Shown here piece by piece: positions 41,683-51,972 of a stretch of DNA of 64,000 nucleotides. This DNA comes from Methanobacterium sp. ERen5 (GTDB taxonomy: Archaea > Methanobacteriota > Methanobacteria > Methanobacteriales > Methanobacteriaceae). The stretch is taken from NCBI GenBank assembly GCA_024167805.1, contig CP099988.1, forward strand, positions 1 through 64,000, in the 5' to 3' direction. Position 1 is the stretch's first letter. Each line of letters begins with the position of its first letter. The position numbers and the translations under genes were made by a program. Under the pieces are notes generated by a model. The model did no database searches and was not told the DNA's origin. It worked only from the letters and a program-made list of their open reading frames with translations.

Positions 41683-42134
41683 ATACTCACTTCTGTTATA
41701 ACAATCCATCATAACTACTGTAACGCAATAAATTTTTATAGGTCATATAACGATAGATACAGAGTATTGAATAAAAATATAAATGAATAATTAATTGGTA
41801 ACGTCGGAACGAATTAAATTATTTTTATCAAGTAATTCAGGGAATTTTATCGCCCAAATTTGGTTAGTATCCACTTTTTTTAGATCTATTAAAATGTTAA
41901 AAATACAATAATAAATTATTTAGTTTCGATATTAAATGTCTAGTTTGGATACAAAAATTTCATGATAATTAATACTATTTTTAATTGTTTAATCATATAA
42001 AAATTCTGTGAGGTATAGAAATTAAAAATCTCATAGTAATTGATTAATCCAATATCCATACATATTAACAATTTGCTTTTTATATTTGGTTGGCTTAAAT
42101 AGTTTTATATATAAATACGAATAAATTTTTTAAA
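41683..42134. other. Intergenic region with promoter of the tauE-like gene
   Basis: 452 bp between divergent genes, AT-rich and without a plausible frame. Only the TATA element before the tauE-like gene (see separate entry) is recognisable. Confidence 0.5.
42103..42116 (+). promoter_or_regulatory. TATA promoter of the tauE-like gene
   Basis: TTTTATATATAAAT, with its centre about 25 nt before the ATG at 42135 and no ribosome-binding site, indicates a leaderless transcript. Confidence 0.55.
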
Positions 42135-42935
42135 ATGGATAATAAAAGAACATCAATATTAGCATTTCTTATAGGTGCACCTATTGGTATTGTGGGTGGC
42201 TTAATAGGTTTAGGTGGAGCTGAATTTAGGCTTCCTTTTCTATTGAAAACTTTTAGTAAACCTGCAAAAAGAGCAGTTGCATTAAACATGTTAATAAGTT
42301 TAATCACAGTTATTTCAGCTTCTTATTTTAGATTAAATAATTTTGATATGTCTCTTATTTATCCTGAGATATCTTTAATGATTGCCATTATTATTGGTTC
42401 TATTACAGGAGCATATTTTGGGATTGGTTTATTAACTAGAATATCGGATGTTTTGTTTAAAAAAGTGTTGTTAATACTTCTTGTTGTGATGGGTTTATTA
42501 CTTATTATTGAAAGTTTTGTCAATTTTGGTTCAGTAGGAATAATATTTAGTAGTATATACTTCGAGTTTGTTGTAGCTGTATTATTAGGTGTATTAATTG
42601 GAGTTATTAGCAGTCTTTTAGGGGTTGCTGGTGGAGAAGTTATAATTCCTATATTAATTTTAGTATTCGGGATTGATATCAAATTAGCAGGTACCATGAG
42701 TTTACTCATTAGCATACCCACCATGATTGTTGGAATTGCAAGACACACCCAAAATAAAATGTATTCAATAAAATCAGAAATAACATCTTTAGTAGTACCA
42801 ATGGGTATAGCATCTATAATAGGCGCTTCAATTGGAGCTTTTTTAGTAATATATGCTCCATCCGAGCTTCTAAAATTTATATTAGGTGCACTATTAATAT
42901 TTACATCCATTAAAATATTTACAGAAAAGGAATAA
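42135..42935 (+). CDS. TauE/SafE (TSUP) family transporter
   Basis: 266 residues with seven to eight membrane segments and the family's internal repeat: GAPIGIVGGLIGLGGAEFRLP near residue 14 and GVLIGVISSLLGVAGGEVIIP near residue 152. TSUP transporters export sulfite, sulfonates or thiosulfate-like anions. It lies upstream of arsM on the same strand with a 108-bp gap, so it may move a thio- or methylated arsenic species or a sulfur anion; substrate unknown. Confidence 0.8.
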   Translation: MDNKRTSILAFLIGAPIGIVGGLIGLGGAEFRLPFLLKTFSKPAKRAVALNMLISLITVISASYFRLNNFDMSLIYPEISLMIAIIIGSITGAYFGIGLLTRISDVLFKKVLLILLVVMGLLLIIESFVNFGSVGIIFSSIYFEFVVAVLLGVLIGVISSLLGVAGGEVIIPILILVFGIDIKLAGTMSLLISIPTMIVGIARHTQNKMYSIKSEITSLVVPMGIASIIGASIGAFLVIYAPSELLKFILGALLIFTSIKIFTEKE

Positions 42936-43043
42936 AAAAATAATTTTAAATCTTTTTTTATCAGGAATATTTAAATACCATTACAACTAATTTATCTATA
43001 TATTTATATATGTCAATGTATGGATAATTCAGTTGTGATACAA

Positions 43044-43808
43044 ATGGAAGAAAAAAATTAAGAACTTCGTAAAGGAACGTTATTCAAAAATTGCAACCAA
43101 AGAAGAAAGTTCATGTGGATGTTCATGCTGTGGAGGAGAAGAAAAAATTCGATTATTAAACAAGCACAAACAGCAGGGTATACAATTGAAGAGATCAAAA
43201 GCATACCATCAGACGCTATATTTGGATTAGGCTGTGGAAATCCAACAGCTCTGGCAGAAATAAATCCTGGTGAAACTGTTTTAGATCTGGGATCAGGCGG
43301 AGGAATAGATGTTTTTCTAGCAGCAAATAAAGTGGGAGATGAGGGGAATGTCATTGGTGTAGACATGACTCCTAAAATGGTTGAAACTGCAGTTAAAAAT
43401 GCAAAAGATGGAGGATATTTAAATGTTGAATTCAAACAAGGTGAAATAGAAAACCTACCAGTTGAAAACAACATCATCGATGTAATAATAAGCAACTGCG
43501 TCATAAATCTCACACCAAACAAAACAAAGGCTTTTGAAGAGGCATTTAGGGTTTTAAAACCAAATGGCCGTATTTTAGTTTCAGACATCGTTACATCAGG
43601 AGAAATACCTTTAGAAATACGCAAGAATTTTCAAGCATGGGCAGGGTGTATAGCTGGAGCCATGGACAAAAAGGACTATTTGGATACTATACTAAAAGCA
43701 GGATTCAAGGATGTAAAAGTTGTTAGTGAACAAATATTTACAGAACCCAACATGGATGAAAGGCTCATTGGGAAAATAATAAGTGTACAAATAAAAGCCT
43801 TAAAATAA
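43044..43808 (+). CDS. arsM: Arsenite S-adenosylmethionine methyltransferase (two homopolymer frameshifts at the N-terminus)
   Basis: The clean frame runs from about 43,150. The ATG at 43044 reads MEEK and then shifts frame at the A run 43051-43057, continues as NFVKERYSKIATKEES and CGCSCCGGEE, and shifts again at the A run 43142-43147. Together they make an ArsM of about 255 residues. SAM motif I is VLDLGSGGGIDVF; the arsenic-binding cysteines are in ISNCVINLT and WAGCIAGAMD plus the CGCSCCGG N-terminus. ArsM converts As(III) to methylated, often volatile, species. An arsR lies directly downstream. Confidence 0.86.
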
Positions 43809-43816
43809 GTGTTTAT

Positions 43817-44172
43817 ATGAAAACAAACGAAAAGAGAAACGCTTGTAACATTGATTCAAATCGGATACAAAACCTAAAAAAATCTTAAATGATAATCAAA
43901 ATGATTATGATGATTTAAATTTTAAATCAAATGTTTTCAAAGCACTTTCAGATCCAACCCGCCTTAAAATATTATACTTACTAAAACATGGAGATTTATG
44001 TGTATGTGAGATTATGGCCGTATTGGAAATACCTCAATCAACAATATCTCATCATTTAAACGTTCTAAAAAATGTTGGTATATTAAAATCTCAAAAAGAT
44101 GGAATTTGGATACAATATGGGTTTAAATATCCCAGTATTACGGAAATGGTTGTAAATAAACTAATTTATTGA
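43817..44172 (+). CDS. arsR: ArsR-family regulator (frameshifted in an A run)
   Basis: Missed by ORF calling because its N-terminus is broken. The ATG at 43817 runs for 23 codons, then the frame changes at the seven-A run 43876-43882. The rest reads [37 protein letters not shown] and [11 protein letters not shown], the ArsR winged helix with the CVC As(III)-sensing pair. The 356-bp length is one short of a multiple of three, and one added A repairs it. It is 8 bp after arsM and very similar to the arsR at 49.7 kb. Confidence 0.82.
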
Positions 44173-44413
44173 ACGATTTAGATAATAAAGACTGGAAAAT
44201 CATTATTTGATAGATTTCAAATTCATAAATAAAATGTAGGTACGAGTGATGATTACAAGTTCAATTATATCCTCCATTCCTAAAAATAGATATTTAAGCT
44301 TCATAATGTAGTTATAAACTTTAATAATTAATTAATTGATGTGAAATAACATGATTCAGCATTATACATCATTTTCATTAAAAAAATATAAAACAATATG
44401 TGAGGTAGAAAAT

Positions 44414-44724
44414 ATGGTGTGGATGACAGGATATCCCAGAGAAAAAGTCAATTGGCATCCAACAATTGATCCAGATAAATGTGTTAAATGTGGAATGTGT
44501 ATGAACTGTGGACAGGGTGTTTATGACTGGACAGAAGAAGGTGCAAGGGTAGGAAGACCAAATAAATGTGTCGTTGGATGCTCAACATGTGCCCATCTTT
44601 GTCAAGGAAAAGCAATAACCTTCCCAAATGTAGAAGAACTTCGTGAATTCTACAAAAAGAAGGAATTTGGGCAAAGGTCAAAAAACAATTAGAAGATGAA
44701 GGTAAACTCAAAATTAAAGAATAA
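44414..44724 (+). CDS. Small 4Fe-4S-type protein (frameshifted near the end)
   Basis: From ATG at 44414, CVKCGMCMNCGQGVY and CVVGCSTCAHLC form a ferredoxin-like set of cysteines (eight). The frame breaks at the five-A run 44654-44658; one more A continues it to WAKVKKQLEDEGKLKIK ending at 44724. Full product about 103 residues. It may pass electrons to the redox proteins of the arsenic/sulfur cluster. Its own promoter probably lies in the 240-bp gap after arsR. Confidence 0.7.
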
Positions 44725-44830
44725 AATATCTCATTGTTTTGGGGGTATCATTCAATCTTTTGTATCAAATTTTTAGTAATGTTTAAAAAGGATTTCATTT
44801 GTATGTATGAATTTTTTTAAAGGAGAGTAT

Positions 44831-45598
44831 ATGAAACAAGTTGAAGATTTTAAAAATATTTCTCAAAGAGTGGTAGAGATTCTAGAACTTTCGGGTTCTC
44901 CTGTGGGAGTTAGACTTTTATCCGAAGATCAGAAATTGTCCATTGGAGTTTCTATACTTAAAAATCATCGTTATTGTCAAGCCATAATGAAAGCTCGAAG
45001 TGGTGAAGATGTAATTCTTAATAAAGAAGGCATATCTTGCCCAGCAGCTGCGGCTGCTTTTGGGTTTCGCCCTTTACCAGAAGCCCTGAAGTCAGGCAAG
45101 GGATTAGTTGGATTTGGGATAGTGGCTGATGCTTCTGTTGGTGCAAAAATGTTTCAAGACATGTCTCGACTTGAAATTGGCCAAATAGAAAATCTACACA
45201 TTTTTCCAGCGGATAAATGTAATTACAAACCAGATATCATTATTTTAGAAGATGAACCAGAGAAATTGATGTGGATTGCCTTAGCTTACTTGCATGTGAA
45301 AGGTGGTAACAGAATTGAGAGTTCAACAGCCATACTACAAGCAACTTGTGTAGATTCAACAATAATACCCTTTCTTGAGCAAAGTTTGAACCTTGTTTAT
45401 GGATGTTACGGTTGTCGTGATGCTACAGATTTAGGAGAAAATGAAGCAGTAATGGGATTTCCTGCAAAAATGCTTCCTGCCATTGCAGAACATCTTGAAT
45501 TTTTAGCTAAAAATGCAATTCCCCATTCACGCTCAAAAAAAGCGTTAGCCGCTCTTAATAGGAAAAAATTAAATGAAAAAGATTGTTCTACAGTTTAA
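44831..45598 (+). CDS. DUF169 protein
   Basis: 255 residues from ATG at 44831 (AAAGGAGAG upstream). DUF169 pattern: GSPVGVRLLSEDQKL, HRYCQAIMKARSG, SCPAAAAAFGFRPLP, and NLVYGCYGCRDATDL with conserved Cys. Function is not established. DUF169 genes are often near redox and metal-resistance genes, as here. Confidence 0.78.
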   Translation: MKQVEDFKNISQRVVEILELSGSPVGVRLLSEDQKLSIGVSILKNHRYCQAIMKARSGEDVILNKEGISCPAAAAAFGFRPLPEALKSGKGLVGFGIVADASVGAKMFQDMSRLEIGQIENLHIFPADKCNYKPDIIILEDEPEKLMWIALAYLHVKGGNRIESSTAILQATCVDSTIIPFLEQSLNLVYGCYGCRDATDLGENEAVMGFPAKMLPAIAEHLEFLAKNAIPHSRSKKALAALNRKKLNEKDCSTV

Positions 45599-45649
45599 AA
45601 ATCAATAAATATTTTAATTACATAATTTATGAAAGAAGGTCGAATTATT

Positions 45650-46551
45650 ATGGAAAATGAAAAATGTGGATGCGAAGAAAATATAGAAAAAAATGATGAA
45701 TCAATTAAAGACACATCTAAAGAAGAGTGTGGGTGTGAAGCAGAAGATACTAATAACTCATTAACTGATAAAACAGATGAAGATTGTGGATGTAGTTGTG
45801 GAGGTATTGATTTTCCAGATGAATCTTCGATAAACAATCCAAGTCAACCAAAATTCATAGCCAATGATGATTTTTTTAATGAATTTGAAAACTATGCCCA
45901 TTCTATAGGCATTAAAAATGTGGGATACACCCAGATCTCTCCTGATTTATTAATTATGGATAAATTTATCCAATATTCAAATGCTATTGTATTAACTATG
46001 GAAATGGGTAAAGAAATTATTGAAGCACCCCTGGACCAGAAGCACAAAAATTAAACGATTTAGCTTATGAAAAATTAGCTAATTTGAGTTATAAACTCTC
46101 CGACTATCTTAGAGAACAGGGTTATGCATCTGAAGTGGCTCATCCTTATGGAGGTCTTGTGAAATTTTCACATCTTGGTCAAAAAGCTGGTTTAGGATGG
46201 ATCGGTCAAAGTGGTATTTTAATAACTCCGGAATTAGGTCCGAGACAAAAGATTTCAGCCATATTTGTCAGTATAGCAAATTTACCAATAAAAGAAAATA
46301 ACGAACATTCATGGATCACAGATTACTGTGAAAAATGTGGAAAATGCATCAAAGCTTGCCCAGAAAATGCATTGTTAGAAACTGAAACTTGTTGTGGAGC
46401 AAAAGAAACTGAATTTGAACAAGAACTCTGTATAGGTTGTAGTCAAGGATGTACATACTGTATCGAAGGATGTCCCTTTGACCAAAAAGAATACACACAC
46501 ATTAAAGAAAGATTTGACAAAATGAACTCTAAATTAAAATTAAAACAATGA
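45650..46551 (+). CDS. QueG-like 4Fe-4S protein with Cys-rich N-terminus (frameshifted in a C run)
   Basis: Two frames join at the four-C run 46028-46031; five would give one protein of about 300 residues. The N-terminal part carries CGCEENIE, then CGCEAED and CGCSCGG, unusual for the family and resembling the CGCSCCGG of ArsM. The body follows the epoxyqueuosine-reductase family: [20 protein letters not shown], then [12 protein letters not shown] and [15 protein letters not shown] for two 4Fe-4S clusters. It is too short for complete QueG (lacks the HEAT-like part) and probably acts as an electron-transfer protein, perhaps on an arsenic or sulfur compound. Confidence 0.75.
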
Positions 46552-46617
46552 GAGTTCTGTGTTTCTTTAATATGAAACATTCATTGACTAATAAAAATTT
46601 TAAATGAGATGATAATA

Positions 46618-46997
46618 ATGGATAAAAAAATAAGATAGCATTAGCTGCATGTAGTGGGATGAGTCCTTATGGTTTAGTTTCACGAGTAACATCAGCAGAT
46701 ATAGTTAAAGAAACAGATAATACCATATCAATATGTATGGGAGCTACTTCAGCCGATAGAGATGGATTCCGAAATTTGATAAAAAAATATCCAATTATAG
46801 CCATCAGTGGTTGTGATGGTAACTGCACCCAAAAAATACTTGAACAAAAAGGAGTAAACCCCATCCAAAATATAAATGTGATGGATGAACTTAATAAAAA
46901 GAATTTAAAACCCACAGACGTGTCCAGAATGGATGATAATGGAGAAATTTGTGTGGAATATATGAAAGATAAAGTTAAAAAAGAGTTGAACAAATAA
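46618..46997 (+). CDS. DGC-domain putative zinc-binding protein (frameshifted in an A run)
   Basis: From ATG at 46618 the frame breaks at the seven-A run 46624-46630; eight gives a 126-residue protein reading KIALAACSGMSPYGLVSRV, ISGCDGNCTQKILEQKG. The SGCDGNC cysteine motif is that of the DGC/putative zinc-binding family. It probably binds a soft metal or transfers a cysteine-bound ligand. It is the last plus-strand gene of the first arsenic cluster. Confidence 0.7.
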
Positions 46998-47125
46998 AGC
47001 TTATTAAATAATCTGAATGTCGATTATTAAAATTATGGGTACAAAAATTTGGGTGGGTGTCTAAAAATATTAAATAGTATATATCTAGAAGACTGCCCTA
47101 AAAAAGGGTAGTGAAATATGATATT

Positions 47126-48389
47126 TTAATGGAATTGAAATTTTTTAGATACTATCATGAAACATAACCACAGAACAGTGATAATTAATGGATACAATAA
47201 TGTCCAATTAAGGAATAAGAAAATAATACCCGTAAAAATCAGTGATATAATACTAACAGCCACACCATATTTTGTATCCTTTAAAAGCACAATTCCTGCT
47301 GCACAACCCCTAAATAAGTTAAAATAAAGGTTGCATTAGGTATTTGAATCAAAGTAGAAATTGAAATTAATCTAGTGCTAAATATAACTATTAACACAGT
47401 AAAACATATAGCAAGGAATCCCAGCCCACCTATGGGTGTATTGTACTTTTTAGATACATTTGAAAGGGATTTGGGAGCATAACCATTTACAGATAATGAA
47501 TATGCTAAACGAGAAGCAGCCCCTATATATGCTATTGCAGGAGCAATGCAAATGAATAAAGCAGCAAATCCTGCTATTATGCTGCCGTTAGGGCCTAAAT
47601 ATGCTTTTATTATGTACATTAATGAAACATCAGATATGTTTGCACCATAACTATGAGTTCCAACAACAACAAATGCTGTCAAAAAATAAACAACACTAAT
47701 AACAGCAGCAGCAATGATGGCCCCTAATACTGCTTCTTTTTCAGGATTTTTAAATTCCCCAGAAATATGGGATATTGCCTCCCATCCTATAAAGCACCAG
47801 AATAAAATCGTCGCTGCTTGTCCCACGCTCAGCCAGCCATAGGGCATAAAAGGGACAAAATTATCGTAATTAAGATGTGATATGCCACCTACAATGGTTA
47901 CAGACAAGACTGCAATAATTGTTAATACAACGGCAACCTGAATTTGTCCTGTAATTTTCATACCATAATAATTTGTTAACAATCCTGCAGACACTATTCC
48001 AATTGCAATAAATAATCTATACGTATCATTCAATCCTACAGCAGAAGAAAGATAACCAGCTCCAGTTAATGCAAGAACAGGTGCTCCCACAACGACTGAC
48101 ATTAAAAAAACCATCCTACAAGTGATCCAATATGATTATTGAATGCCTTTGAAACAAAATGGGAAACTCCCCCGGCATTTGGATATTTAGCAGATAATAG
48201 TCCCATTGTTAATGCCATTGGCAATACTACCAGAACCATAAGACCCCATGCAATTAATGATGCTGGTCCTGATATTTCTGCAACTAATCCTGGAATAATT
48301 AGTATGCCTGAACCTAATACTGCTCCAATGTATAATGCTGTGACTTGTGATAATTTAAGTGTGGGTTTAAATTTTTGAGATCCATCCAT
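47126..48389 (-). CDS. Amino-acid permease, APC family (two homopolymer frameshifts)
   Basis: Three frames join to a transporter of about 421 residues with about twelve membrane segments. TALYIGAVLGSGILIIPG is the APC family signature in segment 1, and ILFWCFIGWEAISHISGEF is the segment-6 motif. Breaks are at the seven-A run 48104-48110 (minus T) and the four-C run 47307-47310 (minus G); one added base at each restores the frame, and 1,264 bp plus two is a multiple of three. It lies between the two arsenic gene groups but is on the minus strand. Substrate not clear. Confidence 0.78.
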
Positions 48390-48502
48390 AATTATATTTC
48401 TTTTTATTTTGTTAAAGGAATATATCCAAGTATATGTATATAACAGTGTTAACTTATTAAGGTTTGATTAAAATAAATATCGTGATTTTTAGTTTGGATT
48501 TT

Positions 48503-49180
48503 TTAGTTTGATGTTGAATTCGAATTCATTGCTTCAGTGAAGGCATCCCTATGATGTCCTGAGGCCATTTCTTTCTTACATTCTTCATCTGAAAATAATC
48601 TTACCTTAGCAGCTCTACAGGGATAATGTTGAAGCTTAAGCCCGGCTTCAAGTGGAAATTCTTCAATATCAGGTGTTTCACCCAAATATTTCTCTTTTAA
48701 ATAACCAGCAACAAATGCAGTTGATCCACAAGGAGAAGACCTTATAACAGTTATATCACTTATTTTGTCATCATCATACTCTAAAACCACTTTAGGTTTC
48801 CCTATTTTTGATACAAATTCATTCCATGAATGATTCCCATTTTCTTCCAGCTCACACATAATATATGGGCATGTGACATTTCCATGCGATTCGAGTTGAT
48901 TTTTGAATCCATCACCCTTCCATGAAGCAATTGCCATCCAATCGACCTTATCATGAAACATTTCTGCTAATATTAATGTAACATCTGGATGTGTAGTATA
49001 TGTTATGAGTATATTTGCACTTTCAATTATCTTCAAATCTTTTTCTGGTATCTCTATGTCTTCTATAAACATTGCTTCAGGTTTTTCAATTTCAATAAAC
49101 GCTGTATCAAACAATTCATTTATTGTTTCAAATGCTCTATCACCATAGGGACCGTCTGTAACTATTACAACTTTTAACAT
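48503..49180 (-). CDS. DUF166 protein
   Basis: 225 residues with the DUF166 pattern: VIVTDGPYGDRAFETINEL, DVTLILAEMF, RSSPCGSTAFVAGYLK, and QHYPCRAAKVRLF, where the two Cys motifs (PCGST and YPCRA) are conserved. Role not established. It is 9 bp downstream of arsC on the same strand and likely co-transcribed with it. Confidence 0.78.
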   Translation of the reverse strand: MLKVVIVTDGPYGDRAFETINELFDTAFIEIEKPEAMFIEDIEIPEKDLKIIESANILITYTTHPDVTLILAEMFHDKVDWMAIASWKGDGFKNQLESHGNVTCPYIMCELEENGNHSWNEFVSKIGKPKVVLEYDDDKISDITVIRSSPCGSTAFVAGYLKEKYLGETPDIEEFPLEAGLKLQHYPCRAAKVRLFSDEECKKEMASGHHRDAFTEAMNSNSTSN

Positions 49181-49189
49181 TCACACACC

Positions 49190-49615
49190 TCATACTTTGA
49201 AAGTTTTTTCTATCCACCCTTTAATTTCATCTCTTGTTCTTCTGAAAGCATCCGTTTTTTCACAGTCAGTTGCATCAACTTCTGCAGGATCTTTAAATGA
49301 TTCATGGAGATAAGTTTTTCCTCCAGGGAAGAAAGGACATGCTGAACTATCTCCACCACATACCGTAACCACATAATCAAATTCTAAATCTTCAAATTCT
49401 TTTAGACTTTTAGACCGATTTTTGGATATATCCACTTCAATTTCTGCCAGAACTTTTATTGCATACGGATTTACAGTTGTTGGGTCACTCCCTGCACTAA
49501 AAACATCATAATATTCGCCATATAATGATTTTAAAAGTCCTTCAGCGATTTGAGATCTAACTGAGTTGTGATTGCAGATAATCAGCACTTTTTCTTTTAA
49601 TTTTTGTGAAGTCAT
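49190..49615 (-). CDS. arsC: Arsenate reductase, LMW-phosphatase type
   Basis: 141 residues. The P-loop CNHNSVRSQ (C-x5-R-S) lies near residue 13 and the redox Cys pair in VCGGDSSACPFFPG near residue 80, followed by FKDPAEVDATD, so this is the thioredoxin-type ArsC. It reduces arsenate to arsenite for Acr3. It is divergent from arsR/acr3 across an 82-bp spacer with a palindromic operator. Confidence 0.9.
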   Translation of the reverse strand: MTSQKLKEKVLIICNHNSVRSQIAEGLLKSLYGEYYDVFSAGSDPTTVNPYAIKVLAEIEVDISKNRSKSLKEFEDLEFDYVVTVCGGDSSACPFFPGGKTYLHESFKDPAEVDATDCEKTDAFRRTRDEIKGWIEKTFKV

Positions 49616-49660
49616 TTTTATCTTCCTAAATACCCGTTATAAACCATTCTATTGATATCC

Positions 49661-49676
49661 ATATATTTAAATATAT
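49661..49676. promoter_or_regulatory. ArsR operator candidate overlapping TATA
   Basis: ATATATTTAAATATAT, a perfect 16-bp palindrome in the spacer between divergent arsC and arsR. It lies 22-37 nt before the arsR ATG, so it overlaps the expected TATA position, and ArsR bound there would block transcription factor TBP. A related AT-rich string (ATATATTTATATAT) occurs near 43,000 before arsM. Confidence 0.55.
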
Positions 49677-49697
49677 CATTGTTGTATAAAAGTTACT

Positions 49698-50054
49698 ATG
49701 AAAAGATGCGAAATCGATGAGGAAGGTAAACCTAACTGCGATCAGATAATGAATCTGGAAAAAATACTCTCAGAAATGCCTAATGAAGATGAAATCCAAA
49801 GAAATGCAGACATAATCAAAGCACTTGGAGATCCTACTAGATTAAAAATTATTTACTTATTAAAACACGGTGAACTATGTGTATGTGAAATTATGACTGC
49901 ACTAGACAAACCACAACCAACAATATCTCATCATTTAAACCTCTTAAAAAATGCAGGTCTATTAAAATGGCGTAAAGAAGGAGTATGGATACACTACAAA
50001 CTATCAAACCCAAAACTACTTGGCATTCTAAAAAACTTAATAGAAAATCCTTAA
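49698..50054 (+). CDS. arsR: ArsR-family arsenic repressor
   Basis: 118 residues. Winged helix with PTRLKIIYLLKHGELCVCE (CVC sensing pair), PQPTISHHLNLLKNAG and WRKEGVWIHYKL. N-terminal part is Cys-containing (KRCEIDEEGKPNCD). It controls the arsRB operon and probably arsC from the 16-bp palindrome. Very similar to the frameshifted copy at 43.8 kb. Acr3 starts 13 bp downstream. Confidence 0.9.
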   Translation: MKRCEIDEEGKPNCDQIMNLEKILSEMPNEDEIQRNADIIKALGDPTRLKIIYLLKHGELCVCEIMTALDKPQPTISHHLNLLKNAGLLKWRKEGVWIHYKLSNPKLLGILKNLIENP

Positions 50055-50067
50055 GGAATAGATTTTT

Positions 50068-51147
50068 ATGAAAGATGATATTGCAGGTCAGGTTACTGGC
50101 CAAATTTGTGACACTCCTAAACTAGGATTTTTGGACCGATTTTTAACCCTGTGGATTTTCTTAGCCATGGCTATAGGAGTTTCTATTGGTTACTTCATTC
50201 CAGGTGTTGAATCATTTATTAATAGGTTTTCTGTTGGTACAACAAGTATTCCTATAGCTATAGGTCTAATTTTAATGATGTATCCTCCATTGGCAAGGGT
50301 TAGGTATGATAAGTTAGGAGAGGTTTTCAGGGACACTAAAATATTAGGTTTATCATTATTTCAGAATTGGATTTTTGGGCCAATATTGATGTTTGTTCTC
50401 GCAGTAGTTTTTCTTCGAGGTTATCCTGAGTACATGGTTGGTTTAATATTAATGGGTCTTGCACGTTGTATTGCTATGGTAATTGTTTGGAACCAACTAG
50501 CAAAAGGGAATAGTGAATATGCAGCAGGTTTAGTAGCATTCAACAGTGTTTTTCAAGTATTTTTCTACAGTATTTATGCATGGATATTCATCACAGTCCT
50601 TCCACCAATATTAGGGATACAAGGAAGTGTTGTAAACATAAGCATAATACAAATTGCTGAAAGTGTTTTTATATATCTTGGAATTCCATTTATTGCAGGT
50701 ATACTAACCAGATACTTCTTAGTAAAACGAAAAGGTATTGAATGGTACAATGAAAAATTTATACCTAAAATCAGTCCCATTACGCTTATAGCATTATTAT
50801 TTACTATTATAGTGATGTTCAGCTTAAAAGGAAATGTTATAGTCCAATTACCCCTTGATGTGGTGATAATAGCCATTCCATTGCTACTATACTTTGTAAT
50901 AATGTTTTTCACCACTTTCTTAATGGGATACAAATTAGGTGCAGATTACTCTAAAACCTCTGCATTATCATTTACAGCTGCAAGTAACAACTTTGAACTT
51001 GCTATTGCAGTTTCAATAGCAGTCTTTGGTATTGGTTCTGCAGTAGCATTTGCAACTGTTATAGGACCATTAATAGAAGTTCCAGTACTCATAAGTTTGG
51101 TCAACGTGGCTTTATACTTTCAAAAACGCTATTATAACAAATCATAG
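50068..51147 (+). CDS. acr3: Acr3-type arsenite efflux permease
   Basis: 359 residues with about ten membrane segments. [19 protein letters not shown] holds the conserved Cys of Acr3; [18 protein letters not shown] is the second family signature. It exports arsenite from the cell using the ion gradient. It forms an operon with arsR. Confidence 0.92.
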   Translation: MKDDIAGQVTGQICDTPKLGFLDRFLTLWIFLAMAIGVSIGYFIPGVESFINRFSVGTTSIPIAIGLILMMYPPLARVRYDKLGEVFRDTKILGLSLFQNWIFGPILMFVLAVVFLRGYPEYMVGLILMGLARCIAMVIVWNQLAKGNSEYAAGLVAFNSVFQVFFYSIYAWIFITVLPPILGIQGSVVNISIIQIAESVFIYLGIPFIAGILTRYFLVKRKGIEWYNEKFIPKISPITLIALLFTIIVMFSLKGNVIVQLPLDVVIIAIPLLLYFVIMFFTTFLMGYKLGADYSKTSALSFTAASNNFELAIAVSIAVFGIGSAVAFATVIGPLIEVPVLISLVNVALYFQKRYYNKS

Positions 51148-51234
51148 ACCAAATTTATAAAAGATAACTCATCTTTATTTCAACTAAAAAATCTTCAAAA
51201 ATAGATAAAATTAGTCTTATATATGGTGGCCGTA

Positions 51235-51555
51235 ATGAAAATTGGATTTATATTAACAAAAAGCCCCTCAGAGCAAGGATTTAAAACATTTATTGATTAT
51301 TCACAATTATATATCAATAATGATCAAATTTCCATTTATCTTGTAGGAAGCGGAGTTTATTGTTCCAGGAAAAGTTATTTTAATTCGGATTTAGATAAAC
51401 TTTTTGAGAATTCAAATGTTTATGTCTCTTTTAATGATCTTAAAACCAGAGGGATTGAAAAAGATCAGATAAAAGATGGACTGACCTTGTTTTCGCAGTA
51501 TGATGATATGATTAATGATATTATGGAAAATTTAAATCAAGTTGTAAGTTTTTAA
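51235..51555 (+). CDS. DsrE/DsrH superfamily protein
   Basis: 106 residues from ATG at 51235 (GGTGG upstream). KIGFILTKSPSEQGFKTF, then YLVGSGVYCSR with a Cys, and a helical C-terminus, match the DsrE/DsrH fold. Such proteins relay sulfur as persulfide. The first of three adjacent family members. Confidence 0.65.
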   Translation: MKIGFILTKSPSEQGFKTFIDYSQLYINNDQISIYLVGSGVYCSRKSYFNSDLDKLFENSNVYVSFNDLKTRGIEKDQIKDGLTLFSQYDDMINDIMENLNQVVSF

Positions 51556-51575
51556 TAATTTAAACGAGTCAGACA

Positions 51576-51971
51576 ATGAAAATGATGGATACCTCAAATA
51601 AAAACTTATCAAATCGAAAAGTGCTGGTCATTGTATTATTAGATGGTCCGTACATTTCACAATATGCTGATATTGGATATAATATGGCTAATACTGCCTT
51701 AAAAATGGGATATGATGTAAAAATATTTTTATACATGGATGGCGTGCATTTACCACGGAAAAAACAAGACCCTAGTATATTACCAAATATTTCTGGGAAT
51801 TTTGAAGAACTCATAAAAAAAGGTTGTGAAATTAGAGCATGTATAAGATGCGCTGCAGCAAGAGGATACATAAATGAATCAGATTACTTAAAAAAGGTTG
51901 AAATCACAAGTGTTTATGATCTTGCGGAATGGATGAACGAAAATAGCAAAGTAGTATTGTTGGGTAGTTAA
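51576..51971 (+). CDS. DsrE/TusD-like sulfur-relay protein
   Basis: 131 residues. LVIVLLDGPYISQYADIGYN and FLYMDGVHLPRK fit the DsrE fold, and RACIRCAAARGYIN carries the Cys pair used for persulfide relay. It follows a 20-bp gap after the first member and precedes the third by 1 bp. Confidence 0.75.
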   Translation: MKMMDTSNKNLSNRKVLVIVLLDGPYISQYADIGYNMANTALKMGYDVKIFLYMDGVHLPRKKQDPSILPNISGNFEELIKKGCEIRACIRCAAARGYINESDYLKKVEITSVYDLAEWMNENSKVVLLGS

Positions 51972-51972
51972 C

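Noticed and set aside
42359..42910. 183-residue minus-strand frame
   Set aside because: Antisense shadow of the TauE/SafE transporter gene; Ile/Asn/Thr-rich composition typical of the reverse of a membrane gene.
43058..43624. 188-residue minus-strand frame
   Set aside because: Antisense shadow of arsM, whose SAM and Cys motifs are unambiguous.
43044..48389. Reading the broken ars-region genes as true pseudogenes
   Set aside because: Each break is a single-base change in a homopolymer with intact flanking domains, and the same pattern occurs in essential virus genes, so assembly error is more likely.
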